A DNA stretch of 64,000 nucleotides from Streptomyces sp. NBC_00078 (lineage in GTDB: Bacteria > Actinomycetota > Actinomycetes > Streptomycetales > Streptomycetaceae), in assembly GCF_026343335.1 (NCBI RefSeq), contig NZ_JAPELX010000001.1, positions 2,232,001 through 2,296,000 on the forward strand. Direction: 5' to 3'. Below the pieces are notes generated by a model. The model was given only the letters and a program-made list of their open reading frames with translations. It did not search any database and had not been told where the DNA came from. Positions 34,549-42,391 of this stretch are shown here, piece by piece. Position 1 is the stretch's first letter, and every line of letters begins with the position of its first letter. A program made the position numbers and the translations under genes.

Positions 34549-35385
34549 ATGAGTGACAAGACGATGACCGCCGAGCAGGTCGTCTCCCGTCTGGAGAGCG
34601 GCATGACCCTCGGCATCGGCGGCTGGGGATCGCGGCGCAAGCCGATGGCCCTGGTGAGAGCGCTGCTGCGGTCCGACGTCACCGACCTCACGGTCGTCTC
34701 GTACGGCGGCCCGGACGTCGGCATGCTGGCGGCGGCGGGCCGGCTGCGGAAGCTGGTGACGGCCTTCGTCACCCTCGACTCGATCCCGCTCGAACCGCAC
34801 TACCGCGCGGCCCGCGAGCGCGGCGCCTTCGAACTGACGGAGATCGACGAGGCGATGTTCATGTGGGGGCTGCACGCGGCCGCGAACCGGCTGCCGTTCC
34901 TGCCGGTGCGGGCCGGCATCGGCTCGGACGTGATGCGGGTCGCCCCGGGCCTGAGGACGGTCACTTCGCCGTACGAGGACGGGGAGACGTTCGTGGCGAT
35001 GCCCGCCCTGCGACTGGACGCGGCCCTGGTGCACGTCAACCGCGCCGACCGGCTGGGCAACGGGCAGTATCTGGGCCCGGACCCGTACTTCGACGACCTG
35101 TTCTGCGAGGCGGCGGACACGGCCTACCTCTCGTGCGAACGAATCGTCGACACGGCCGAGCTGACGAAGGAGGCCGCTCCGCAGACGCTGCTCGTCAAGC
35201 GTCACACGGTGACCGGTGTCGTCGAGGCCCCGAACGGCGCGCACTTCACATCCTGCGTACCCGACTACGGCCGGGACGAGGCCTTCCAGAAACGGTACGC
35301 GTCCACGCCCTGGCCGGAGTTCGCCGCACGCTTCCTCGCGGGAGACGAGCAGGCGTACCGGTCGGCGGCCGGGGAGGAGACATGA
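34549..35385 (+). CDS. ipdA: Steroid ring C hydrolase, CoA-transferase-fold alpha subunit
   Basis: 278 residues of the class I CoA-transferase alpha fold (LESGMTLGIGGWGSRRKPMALV, VSYGGPDVGMLAAAGRLRKLV). IpdA of Mycobacterium and Rhodococcus forms a complex with IpdB that opens the last steroid ring (COCHEA-CoA) by a retro-Claisen hydrolysis rather than by CoA transfer. GGAAGGAGG precedes the ATG, and the stop overlaps the ATG of the next gene (ATGA). Order echA20-ipdA-ipdB-ipdC is the same as in M. tuberculosis Rv3550-Rv3553. Confidence 0.9.
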   Translation: MSDKTMTAEQVVSRLESGMTLGIGGWGSRRKPMALVRALLRSDVTDLTVVSYGGPDVGMLAAAGRLRKLVTAFVTLDSIPLEPHYRAARERGAFELTEIDEAMFMWGLHAAANRLPFLPVRAGIGSDVMRVAPGLRTVTSPYEDGETFVAMPALRLDAALVHVNRADRLGNGQYLGPDPYFDDLFCEAADTAYLSCERIVDTAELTKEAAPQTLLVKRHTVTGVVEAPNGAHFTSCVPDYGRDEAFQKRYASTPWPEFAARFLAGDEQAYRSAAGEET

Positions 35386-36152
35386 GCGAGACCCCCGGCA
35401 CCCCTCTTGCCACCACCCCTCTTCTCCCGCCCACCCGTGCCGAGTACTGCGTGATCGCCTGCGCCGAGGCCTGGCGCGGCGCGGGCGAGATCCTGGCGAG
35501 CCCGATGGGTGTGATCCCGTCGATCGGCGCGCGGCTCGCCAAGCGCACCTTCGCGCCGGACCTGCTGCTCACCGACGGCGAGGCACTACTGGTCGGACTG
35601 GACGGCACCGTCGAGGGCTGGCTCCCCTACCGGCAGCATCTGGCCCTGGTCACCGGCGGCCGACGGCACGTGATGATGGGCGCGAGCCAGATCGACCGGT
35701 TCGGCAACCAGAACATCTCGTGCATCGGCGACTGGGAGAAGCCCAGGCGGCAACTGCTCGGGGTGCGGGGCGCCCCGGTCAACACCCTCAACAATCCGAC
35801 CAGTTACTGGGTGCCGAGACACTCCCGGCGGGTCTTCGTCGAGAGGGTCGACATGATCTGCGGGGTCGGTTACGACCATGCGGCCGCGCATCCTGACACG
35901 GCCCGCTTCCACCGCATCCCGCGTGTCGTCTCCGACCTGGGCGTCTTCGACTTCGACACCGGCGACCACTCGATGCGGCTCGCCTCGCTGCATCCGGGTG
36001 TCACGCCGGACCAGGTCAGGGAGGCGACCGCCTTCGAGCTGACGGTCCCGGACGACATACCGCCGACCCGTGAACCGACCCCCGGGGAACTCCGGCTCAT
36101 CCGCGAGGTCATCGACCCGGCCGGCACGCGCGGCAGGGAGGTCGAGGCGTGA
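35382..36152 (+). CDS. ipdB: Steroid ring C hydrolase, CoA-transferase-fold beta subunit
   Basis: 256 residues, the partner of IpdA. Segments YCVIACAEAWRGAGEILASP, MGVIPSIGARLAKRTFAPDL and TGGRRHVMMGASQIDRFGNQN are typical of the beta subunit. The usual catalytic Glu of true CoA-transferases is expected to be absent or shifted in IpdB. I see the sequence EGWLPYRQHLALV but cannot decide this without alignment. Start by ATGA overlap with ipdA, end by TGATG overlap with ipdC. Confidence 0.9.
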   Translation: MSETPGTPLATTPLLPPTRAEYCVIACAEAWRGAGEILASPMGVIPSIGARLAKRTFAPDLLLTDGEALLVGLDGTVEGWLPYRQHLALVTGGRRHVMMGASQIDRFGNQNISCIGDWEKPRRQLLGVRGAPVNTLNNPTSYWVPRHSRRVFVERVDMICGVGYDHAAAHPDTARFHRIPRVVSDLGVFDFDTGDHSMRLASLHPGVTPDQVREATAFELTVPDDIPPTREPTPGELRLIREVIDPAGTRGREVEA

Positions 36153-37207
36153 TGGAGACGGCGCTCACCCGGCTGGTCGGGGTCCGGTACCCGATCGTGC
36201 AGACGGGCATGGGCTGGGTGGCGGGCCCGCGCCTGGTCTCGGCGTCGGCGAACGCGGGCGCGCTGGGCATCCTGGCCTCCGCGACCATGCCCGTCGACCG
36301 GCTGCGCGAGGCGATACGGGAGGTCAAGTCCCGTACTGACGCGCCGTTCGGCGTGAATCTGCGGGCGGACGCCTCGGACGCCGGCGACCGCGTGCGGATC
36401 CTGATCGAGGAGGGCGTACGGGTGGCCTCCTTCGCGCTCGCCCCCTCCGCCGGGCTGATCGCGGAGCTGAAGGAGGCGGACGTCGTCGTCATCCCCTCCA
36501 TCGGTGCCCGCCGGCACGCCGAGAAGGTCGCGGCGTGGGGCGCGGACGCCGTGATCGTGCAGGGCGGTGAGGGCGGCGGCCACACCGGCGAGGTCGCGAC
36601 GACCGTCCTGCTGCCGCAGGTCGTGGACGCGGTGCGGATACCCGTCGTGGCGGCGGGCGGTTTCTTCGACGGGCGGGGGCTGGTAGCGGCGCTGGCGTAC
36701 GGGGCGGCGGGCGTCGCGATGGGCACACGGTTCCTGCTGACGTCGGACTCGACCGTGCCGGACGCGGTGAAGGCGAGATATCTGGCAGCGACGGTGAAGG
36801 ACGTGACGGTCACGACGGCCGTCGACGGGCTGCCGCACCGGATGCTGCGTACGGACCTGGTGTCCTGCCTGGAGAACTCCGGTCGCGCGCGGGCCCTGTT
36901 CCACGCCGTTCGCCGGGCGGCGGGCTTCCGGAAGCTGTCCGGGCTCACCTGGCCGCAGCTGGTCCGTGACGGTCTCGCCCTGAAGCACGGGAAGGACCTG
37001 TCCTGGAGCCAGGTCCTGCTCGCCGCGAACACCCCGATGCTGCTGAGGTCGGCGATGGTGGACGGCCGCACGGACCTCGGAGTGATGGCGTCGGGGCAGG
37101 TCGCGGGAGTGATCGAGGATCTGCCGTCGTGCGCGGAGCTGGTGGAAGGGGTGATGGCCCAGGCCATGCAAACCGCACAGACGCTGGGTTTCTCCCTCAG
37201 CAGCTGA
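36152..37207 (+). CDS. ipdC: Flavin-dependent nitronate-monooxygenase-like reductase IpdC
   Basis: 351 residues of a TIM-barrel flavoprotein: VGVRYPIVQTGMGWVAGPRL, ADAVIVQGGEGGGHTGEVAT, IPVVAAGGFFDGRGLVAALA and YGAAGVAMGTRFLLT. The family is annotated as nitronate monooxygenase, but in this locus it corresponds to IpdC (Rv3553), which acts on CoA thioesters in HIP degradation. The GGGAGG site sits 7-10 bases before the alternative starts GTG 36149 and ATG 36152. It is the last gene of the rightward ipd unit and is convergent with fadA6. Confidence 0.88.
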   Translation: METALTRLVGVRYPIVQTGMGWVAGPRLVSASANAGALGILASATMPVDRLREAIREVKSRTDAPFGVNLRADASDAGDRVRILIEEGVRVASFALAPSAGLIAELKEADVVVIPSIGARRHAEKVAAWGADAVIVQGGEGGGHTGEVATTVLLPQVVDAVRIPVVAAGGFFDGRGLVAALAYGAAGVAMGTRFLLTSDSTVPDAVKARYLAATVKDVTVTTAVDGLPHRMLRTDLVSCLENSGRARALFHAVRRAAGFRKLSGLTWPQLVRDGLALKHGKDLSWSQVLLAANTPMLLRSAMVDGRTDLGVMASGQVAGVIEDLPSCAELVEGVMAQAMQTAQTLGFSLSS

Positions 37208-37367
37208 CGCCACTCACCCGTCGCCCGCCGGCGGTCTCCCCGTTGGCTGCCGGCGGTCTCCCCGCCGGCTGTCGACGGCCGACGGGCACCCGTCCCCCTC
37301 ACCCCACCCGTCGCCGGGCACCGACCGCCGGCCAACAGCCACCAGCCCACCCTCCCACCGGCCCCGG

Positions 37368-38525
37368 TCAGACCCGTTCGATGATCGTCACATTGGCCTG
37401 GCCGCCGCCCTCGCACATGGTCTGCAGGCCGAAGCGGCCGCCGGTGCGTTCCAGTTCGTGCAGCAGGGTCGTCATCAGCTTGACGCCGGTCGCGCCGAGG
37501 GGGTGGCCGAGGGCGATGGCGCCGCCGTTGACGTTGACCTTCTCCGGGTCGGCGCCGGTCTCCTTCAGCCAGGCCAGGACGACCGGCGCGAAGGCCTCGT
37601 TGATCTCGACCAGATCGATGTCGTCCATCGTCAGGCCGGTCTTCTTCAGGGCGTGGGCGGTGGCCGGTATCGGCGCGGACAGCATGCGGATGGGGTCCTC
37701 GCCGCGCACGGAGAGGTGGTGCACGCGCGCGCGTGGCGTCAGCCCGTGCTCGCGCACCGCCCGCTCGGAGGCGAGCAGCATGGCCGCCGCGCCGTCGGAG
37801 ACCTGGGAGGAGCAGGCGGCGGTGACGGTGCCGCCGTCGAGGACCGGCTTGAGCCCGGCCATCTTCTCCAGGGAGGTGTCCCGGCGGGGGCCCTCGTCGA
37901 CGGCGACCGAGCCGTGGGCGACGGTCTCCCGCTCGAAGCGGCCCTCGTCGATGGCCCGGAGCGCCCGCTGGTGCGACCGGAGCGCGAACTCCTCCTGGTC
38001 CTGCCTGCTGATGCCCCACTTCGCGGCGATGATCTCGGCCCCGGCGAACTGGTTCACCGGCTGGTCCCCGAACCGTGCCCGCCAGCCCTCGCTGCCAGCG
38101 AAGGGACCCTGCGTGAAGCCCAGCGACTCGGCGGCCTGGCGGGTCGCGAAGGCGATGGGGATCTGCGACATGTTCTGCACGCCGCCCGCGACCACCAGGT
38201 CCTGCGTGCCCGACAGCACTGCCTGCGCCGCGAAGTGCACGGCCTGCTGCGAGGAGCCGCACTGCCGGTCGACCGTCACGCCCGGCACCTCCTCGGGCAG
38301 TCCGGCGGCCAGCCAGCAGGTCCGTGCGATGTCCCCGGCCTGCGGCCCCACCGCGTCCAGACAGCCGAAAACGACGTCCTCGACGGCGGCCGGGTCCACG
38401 CCCGAGCGGGCCATCAGCTCCTTCAGAACATGGGCACCGAGGTCGGCGGGATGGACCCCGCTCAGCCCTCCCCGGCGTCGCCCGACGGGCGTGCGGACCG
38501 CTTCGACGATGTAGGCCTCGGCCAT
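37368..38525 (-). CDS. fadA6: Acetyl-CoA acyltransferase (thiolase) FadA6-like
   Basis: 385 residues, full-length thiolase. Active-site Cys is in TVDRQCGSSQQAVHFAAQAV, the Glu-Ala segment in DLVEINEAFAPVVLAW, His in GGAIALGHPLGATGVKLM, and the second Cys region reads CEGGGQAN (CxGGGQG in most thiolases). FadA6 performs a late thiolysis of the steroid-derived acyl-CoA. GAGGGAG lies before the ATG. It is downstream of kstR2 on the same strand, as Rv3556c follows Rv3557c in M. tuberculosis. Confidence 0.92.
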   Translation of the reverse strand: MAEAYIVEAVRTPVGRRRGGLSGVHPADLGAHVLKELMARSGVDPAAVEDVVFGCLDAVGPQAGDIARTCWLAAGLPEEVPGVTVDRQCGSSQQAVHFAAQAVLSGTQDLVVAGGVQNMSQIPIAFATRQAAESLGFTQGPFAGSEGWRARFGDQPVNQFAGAEIIAAKWGISRQDQEEFALRSHQRALRAIDEGRFERETVAHGSVAVDEGPRRDTSLEKMAGLKPVLDGGTVTAACSSQVSDGAAAMLLASERAVREHGLTPRARVHHLSVRGEDPIRMLSAPIPATAHALKKTGLTMDDIDLVEINEAFAPVVLAWLKETGADPEKVNVNGGAIALGHPLGATGVKLMTTLLHELERTGGRFGLQTMCEGGGQANVTIIERV

Positions 38526-38568
38526 GACGACTCCCTCACGGAAAGGGGCACTTGGAAACGTGAAAGGG

Positions 38569-39180
38569 CTATGTGCGTACGGCGATCCCGTCCAGCACCA
38601 TCGACAGGTACTGCCGGGCGATCTCCTCCGGGCTGTGCTGTCCGCCGGGCCGGTACCAGGACGCGGCCACCCACACGGTGTCGCGCACGAACCGGTAGGT
38701 GAGCCGGACATCGAGGTCGGCCCGGAAGACGCTGGCCTCGACCCCCCGCTCCAGCGTGGACAGCCACGCCTTCTCGAACTTGCGCTGCGACTCGGCCAGG
38801 AACACGAACCGCTCCTGCGCGACCAGTTGCTTGCTCTCCTTCTGGTAGATCGCCACGGCGGCGCGGTGCCGGTCGATCTCCCGGAACGACTCGATGACCA
38901 GGGCCTCCAGGGTCTCCCGCGGTCCCAGCTCGGCCTCCAGGACGGTGTCGTAGCCGCCCCAGAGCTCGTCGAGGAAGGTGCGCAGGATCTCCTCCAGCAT
39001 CGATTCCTTGGAGTCGAAGTGGTAGTAGAGGCTGCCCGCGAGCATGCCCGCGTGGTCCGCGATCTTGCGTACGGTGGTGGCGTTGTAGCCCTGCTCGGCG
39101 AACACCTCGGCGGCGGTGTCGAGGAGTTCGCGGCGCCGGGCGGGGGCCGCGGTCACCTGGGGCTTCTTCTTGGTCGGCAC
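38569..39180 (-). CDS. kstR2: TetR-family repressor, KstR2-like
   Basis: 203 residues from a GTG. The N-terminal helix-turn-helix (RRRELLDTAAEVFAEQGYN, ATTVRKIADHAGMLAGSLYY, HFDSKESMLEEIL) and the ligand-binding part (YQKESKQLVAQERF, LDVRLTYRFVRDTVWVAASW, YRPGG) match the KstR2 subfamily, whose effector is HIP-CoA. Position between fadA6 and ipdF is the same as in M. tuberculosis. The two palindromes at 33736 and 40015 are the likely targets, giving control over both divergent promoters of the cluster, including its own operon. Confidence 0.88.
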   Translation of the reverse strand: MPTKKKPQVTAAPARRRELLDTAAEVFAEQGYNATTVRKIADHAGMLAGSLYYHFDSKESMLEEILRTFLDELWGGYDTVLEAELGPRETLEALVIESFREIDRHRAAVAIYQKESKQLVAQERFVFLAESQRKFEKAWLSTLERGVEASVFRADLDVRLTYRFVRDTVWVAASWYRPGGQHSPEEIARQYLSMVLDGIAVRT

Positions 39181-39206
39181 GGGTCCATTGTCATCCGCTC
39201 CGGTCC

Positions 39207-39998
39207 TCAGGCGTGCCGGCTGCTGACGGAGACGACCTCTCCTGTCATGTACGAGGAGTATCCGGACGCCAGGAACACGATCACGTTGGCCACCTCCCAG
39301 GGCTCCGCGTACCGCCCGAAGGCCTCGCGTGCGGTCAGCTCCTCCAGCAGTTCGGGAGTGGTCACCTTCACCAGGTGCGGATGCATGGCGAGGCTCGGCG
39401 ACACGGCGTTGACCCGCACCCCGTAGGCCGTCGCCTCCATCGCCGCGCACCGGGTCAGTGCCATCACCCCGGCCTTGGCCGCGGCGTAGTGCGCCTGTCC
39501 GGCCTGGGCGCGCCAGCCGACGACGGAGGCGTTGTTGACGATCACGCCGCCGCTTCCCTCCGCACGGAAGAGGCGCAGGGCCGCGCGGGCGCACCGGAAC
39601 GTCCCCGTCAAGGTCACGTCCAGCACCTTCGACCACTGCTCGTCGCTCATGTCGACGAGATCCGAGGTGCCGCCCAGGCCCGCGTTGTTGACGACGATGT
39701 CCAGCCGCCCGTGCTCCCTCACAGCGGCCTCGAACAGGGCCTCCACCTGCACCTGGTCGGTGACGTCGCACGGCAGGGCCGCGACCGAGGACGGCCCGAA
39801 CTCGTCGGCGAGCTGGGCCGCGTGCTCCTTCAGCCGCCGCGGGTGCGCGTCGCTGATCAGCACGCGCGCTCCCTCCTCCAGGAAGCGTCGCGCGCTCGCG
39901 CCGCCGATGCCCGCTCCGGCAGCCGCGGTGATGACGGCCGTGCGCCCCTTCAGCAGGCCGTGCCCCGGCTCGTACGACGGGCTCTCGACGACTGTCAT
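39207..39998 (-). CDS. ipdF: Short-chain dehydrogenase IpdF-like (Rv3559c type)
   Basis: 263 residues of an SDR with TAVITAAAGAGIGGASARRF (an altered glycine motif with an Ala-rich start, also seen in IpdF), DIVVNNAGLGGTSDLVDM, NNASVVGWRAQ and catalytic YAAAKAG. IpdF reduces or oxidises a hydroxyl of the HIP intermediate. It is the first gene of the leftward ipdF-kstR2-fadA6 unit, divergent from ipdE1, with the operator-like palindrome 17 bases upstream of its ATG. Confidence 0.88.
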   Translation of the reverse strand: MTVVESPSYEPGHGLLKGRTAVITAAAGAGIGGASARRFLEEGARVLISDAHPRRLKEHAAQLADEFGPSSVAALPCDVTDQVQVEALFEAAVREHGRLDIVVNNAGLGGTSDLVDMSDEQWSKVLDVTLTGTFRCARAALRLFRAEGSGGVIVNNASVVGWRAQAGQAHYAAAKAGVMALTRCAAMEATAYGVRVNAVSPSLAMHPHLVKVTTPELLEELTAREAFGRYAEPWEVANVIVFLASGYSSYMTGEVVSVSSRHA

Positions 39999-40014
39999 AC
40001 CGCCACGCTAACCT

Positions 40015-40032
40015 ACCAAACACTTGTTAGGG
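40015..40032. promoter_or_regulatory. Candidate KstR2 operator, ipdF/ipdE1 side
   Basis: ACCAAACACTTGTTAGGG lies in the 48-base gap between the divergent ipdF and ipdE1 starts. Against the mycobacterial KstR2 motif AnCAAGnnCTTGnT it differs at one defined position. Repressor bound here would block both promoters. Together with the site at 33736 it forms the only repeated palindrome I found in the cluster. Confidence 0.75.
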
Positions 40033-40046
40033 AAGGATGGCAGCCG

Positions 40047-41186
40047 ATGGATCTCGCGTTCACAGAGGAAGAGGAGGCCTTCCGCACCGAGGCCGGGGCC
40101 TGGCTCGCGGCCCATGTGCCGGGCTCCCCCCTGCCGTCCCTGGAGACCGCGGAGGGCTTCGCGGCGCATCGCGCGTGGGAGGCCGAACTGGCCGCGGAGC
40201 GCTGGTCGGTCGTCAACTGGCCGGCACGGTACGGCGGCAGGGAGACCGGCCTGATCGGCTGGCTGGTCTTCGAGGAGGAGTACTGGGCGGCGGGCGCCCC
40301 GGGCCGGGTCGGCCAGAACGGCATCAGTCTGCTCGCCCCCACCCTCCTCGACCACGGCACCGAGGAGCAGCGAGCACGCGTACTGCCCCCCATGGCGACC
40401 GGCGAGGTGGTCTGGGCGCAGGCGTGGTCGGAGCCGGAGGCGGGCTCGGACCTGGCGTCCCTGCGGTCGAAGGCGGTGCGCACGGACGGCGGCTGGCGGG
40501 TGAGCGGGCAGAAGACATGGTCGTCACGGGCGGCCTTCGCGGACCGCGCCTTCGGACTGTTCCGCAGTGACCCCGGGGCGCCGAAACCCCATCAGGGGCT
40601 GACGTACCTGATGTTCGACCTGCGCGCGCCCGGTGTCACGGTGCGCCCCATCGGCCGGCTCGACGGGAAGCCGGCGTTCGCCGAGCTGTTTTTGGACGAG
40701 GTGTTCGTGCCGGACCGCGACGTGATCGGTGAGCCCGGCGAGGGCTGGCGCATCGCGATGTCGACGGCGGGCAACGAACGGGGCCTGATGCTCCGTTCCC
40801 CCGGCCGTTTCCTGGCAGCCGCGGACCGGCTGCGCAGACTCTGGCGGCAGCAGGGAAGTCCGCCGTCCGCCCATGACCGGGTGGCGGACGCCCTGATCGG
40901 CGCCCGGGCGTACCAGCTCTTCACGTACGCGGCCGCTTCCCGTTTCCTGGAGGGCGCCTCACTCGGCCCGGAGTCCAGCCTGAACAAGGTCTTCTGGTCC
41001 GAGTACGACATCGCGCTGCACGAGACCGCGCTCGATCTCCTCGGCGACGAGGGCGAGTCGGCGGACTCCGACTGGGCCGAGGGATATGTCTTCTCCCTCG
41101 CCGGCCCGATCTACGCGGGCACGAACGAGATCCAGCGCGACATCGTCGCCGAGCGCCTCCTCGGCCTGCCGAAGGGACGCCGCTGA
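40047..41186 (+). CDS. ipdE1: Acyl-CoA dehydrogenase IpdE1 (FadE30-like)
   Basis: 379 residues, normal length. Typical segments: MDLAFTEEEEAFRTEAGAWL, WPARYGGRETGLIGWLVFEE, WAQAWSEPEAGSDLASLRSK (FAD/substrate region), GWRVSGQKTWSSRAAFADRA and the C-terminal YAGTNEIQRDIVAERLLGLP. FadE30 (IpdE1) pairs with FadE33 (IpdE2) in M. tuberculosis to form an alpha2beta2 dehydrogenase for a 5-hydroxy HIP-CoA type intermediate. GGAAGG precedes the ATG. TGATG overlap couples it to ipdE2. Confidence 0.9.
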   Translation: MDLAFTEEEEAFRTEAGAWLAAHVPGSPLPSLETAEGFAAHRAWEAELAAERWSVVNWPARYGGRETGLIGWLVFEEEYWAAGAPGRVGQNGISLLAPTLLDHGTEEQRARVLPPMATGEVVWAQAWSEPEAGSDLASLRSKAVRTDGGWRVSGQKTWSSRAAFADRAFGLFRSDPGAPKPHQGLTYLMFDLRAPGVTVRPIGRLDGKPAFAELFLDEVFVPDRDVIGEPGEGWRIAMSTAGNERGLMLRSPGRFLAAADRLRRLWRQQGSPPSAHDRVADALIGARAYQLFTYAAASRFLEGASLGPESSLNKVFWSEYDIALHETALDLLGDEGESADSDWAEGYVFSLAGPIYAGTNEIQRDIVAERLLGLPKGRR

Positions 41187-42391
41187 TGCGCTTCGTCCTC
41201 GATGCCGGGCAGCGGGCGTTCGCCGACTCGCTGGACGCGATGCTGACGGCCGCCGGCACTCCCTCGGTCGTACGGGAGTGGAGCCGCGGCGAGCACGGGA
41301 GCGGCCGCGCACTGTGGTCCCGCATCGCCGAGGCGGGCGTGTTCGCGCTGACCGTCCCCGAGGAGTACGGCGGGCTGGGCGCCGGGCCCGTCGAACTCGT
41401 CGTCGCCTTCGTCGAGCTGGGGCGGCACGCCGTGCCCGGCCCGCTGGTGGAGACGGTCGCCGCGACGGCGCTGCTCCTCGGACTGGACGACCCGGGCCCG
41501 GCCGAACGCCTCCTGCCCACGCTGACCTCCGGCGAGTCGACGGCGACGCTAGTGCCCCAGCAGGCGACGTTCGCCCCGTCGCGGCGCCCGGCACGCTCCC
41601 CCACCGCCTCAAGGGCGTGGGACGTGCCCCCAGTCGCCGCGCCGGCCGAAAGCCCAGGTACGTCCAGTACGAGGACTTCCCACCGGCCCGCCGAGAGCAC
41701 CCACCGGACGCCGCTCCTTGAGGGGCAGACGTTGCCTGCCGGGGCACGGGCGCCGGGCCCGTACGCCCTGGACGCGGACATGGCGGACGTACGGCTGACC
41801 ACGCCGGAACCGCTGACCGCGCCGCCGGGGACCACCGATCTGTATCTCGCGCCTGCGGTCCGAGCGGCCGAAGTCCACCGCTCCCTCGATCCCGCCCGCC
41901 GGCTGTTCCGCCTCCCGCCCGGCGGGGAGCTGCTCGCATCGGGTCCGCAGGTCGCCGGGGCCGCCGCCCACGCCCTGGCCACCGGCCGCCTCGCCACCGC
42001 CGCGCAGGCCCTCGGCGTCGGGCTGGCGCTGCTGGACCGGACGGTCGTCCACGTCGGGCAGCGCAGCCAGTTCGGCGTCCCCGTGGGGTCGTTCCAGGCG
42101 GTCAAGCACCGGCTGGCCGATGCGAAGATCGCGTTGGAGTTCGCGCGCGCCGTGCTGTTCGGAGCCGCCCTCACGATGGCGGCGGCCGACGTCGCCGCCG
42201 CCAAGGTCACGGCATGCGAGGCGGCGTACACCACCGCCCGCACGGCACTGCAGCTGCACGGCGCGATCGGCTACACGGCGGAGTACGACCTGTCCCTGTG
42301 GCTGACCAAGGCCCGCGCCCTGCGGACCGCGTGGGGCGGACCCCGCGAGTGCCGGGCCCTGGTCCTCAGTGGTGGTGATCGCCGCTGGTGA
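41186..42391 (+). CDS. ipdE2: Acyl-CoA dehydrogenase IpdE2 (FadE33-like) with in-frame insertion
   Basis: 401 residues, about 65 longer than expected. The N-terminal 122 residues (EAGVFALTVPEEYGGLGAGP) and the C-terminal part (HVGQRSQFGVPVGSFQAVKH, LQLHGAIGYTAEYDLSLWLTK) are ordinary acyl-CoA dehydrogenase. Between them, from about residue 123, lies a Ser/Pro/Thr/Arg-rich stretch encoded by a MITE-like element (41552-41747) that keeps the frame open. It falls in the middle beta domain, so folding and activity of the IpdE1-IpdE2 complex may be affected. The end overlaps the convergent cytochrome b gene by 26 bases. Confidence 0.85.
   Translation: MRFVLDAGQRAFADSLDAMLTAAGTPSVVREWSRGEHGSGRALWSRIAEAGVFALTVPEEYGGLGAGPVELVVAFVELGRHAVPGPLVETVAATALLLGLDDPGPAERLLPTLTSGESTATLVPQQATFAPSRRPARSPTASRAWDVPPVAAPAESPGTSSTRTSHRPAESTHRTPLLEGQTLPAGARAPGPYALDADMADVRLTTPEPLTAPPGTTDLYLAPAVRAAEVHRSLDPARRLFRLPPGGELLASGPQVAGAAAHALATGRLATAAQALGVGLALLDRTVVHVGQRSQFGVPVGSFQAVKHRLADAKIALEFARAVLFGAALTMAAADVAAAKVTACEAAYTTARTALQLHGAIGYTAEYDLSLWLTKARALRTAWGGPRECRALVLSGGDRRW
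41552..41747. mobile_element. MITE-like element inside ipdE2
   Basis: 196 bases with inverted ends of 26 bases (22 identical): left starts GTGCCCCAGCAGGCGACG, right on the other strand starts GTGCCCCGGCAGGCAACG. No transposase gene is inside. I recall very similar short repeats (GTGCCGCAGCAGGC...) scattered through Streptomyces genomes but could not check. The host gene stays open across it. Confidence 0.8.

Noticed and set aside
37208..37367. Direct repeats of GCCGGCGGTCTCCCCG between ipdC and fadA6
   Set aside because: Two copies only, in a GC-rich convergent gap. No palindrome like the KstR2 sites and no further structure.
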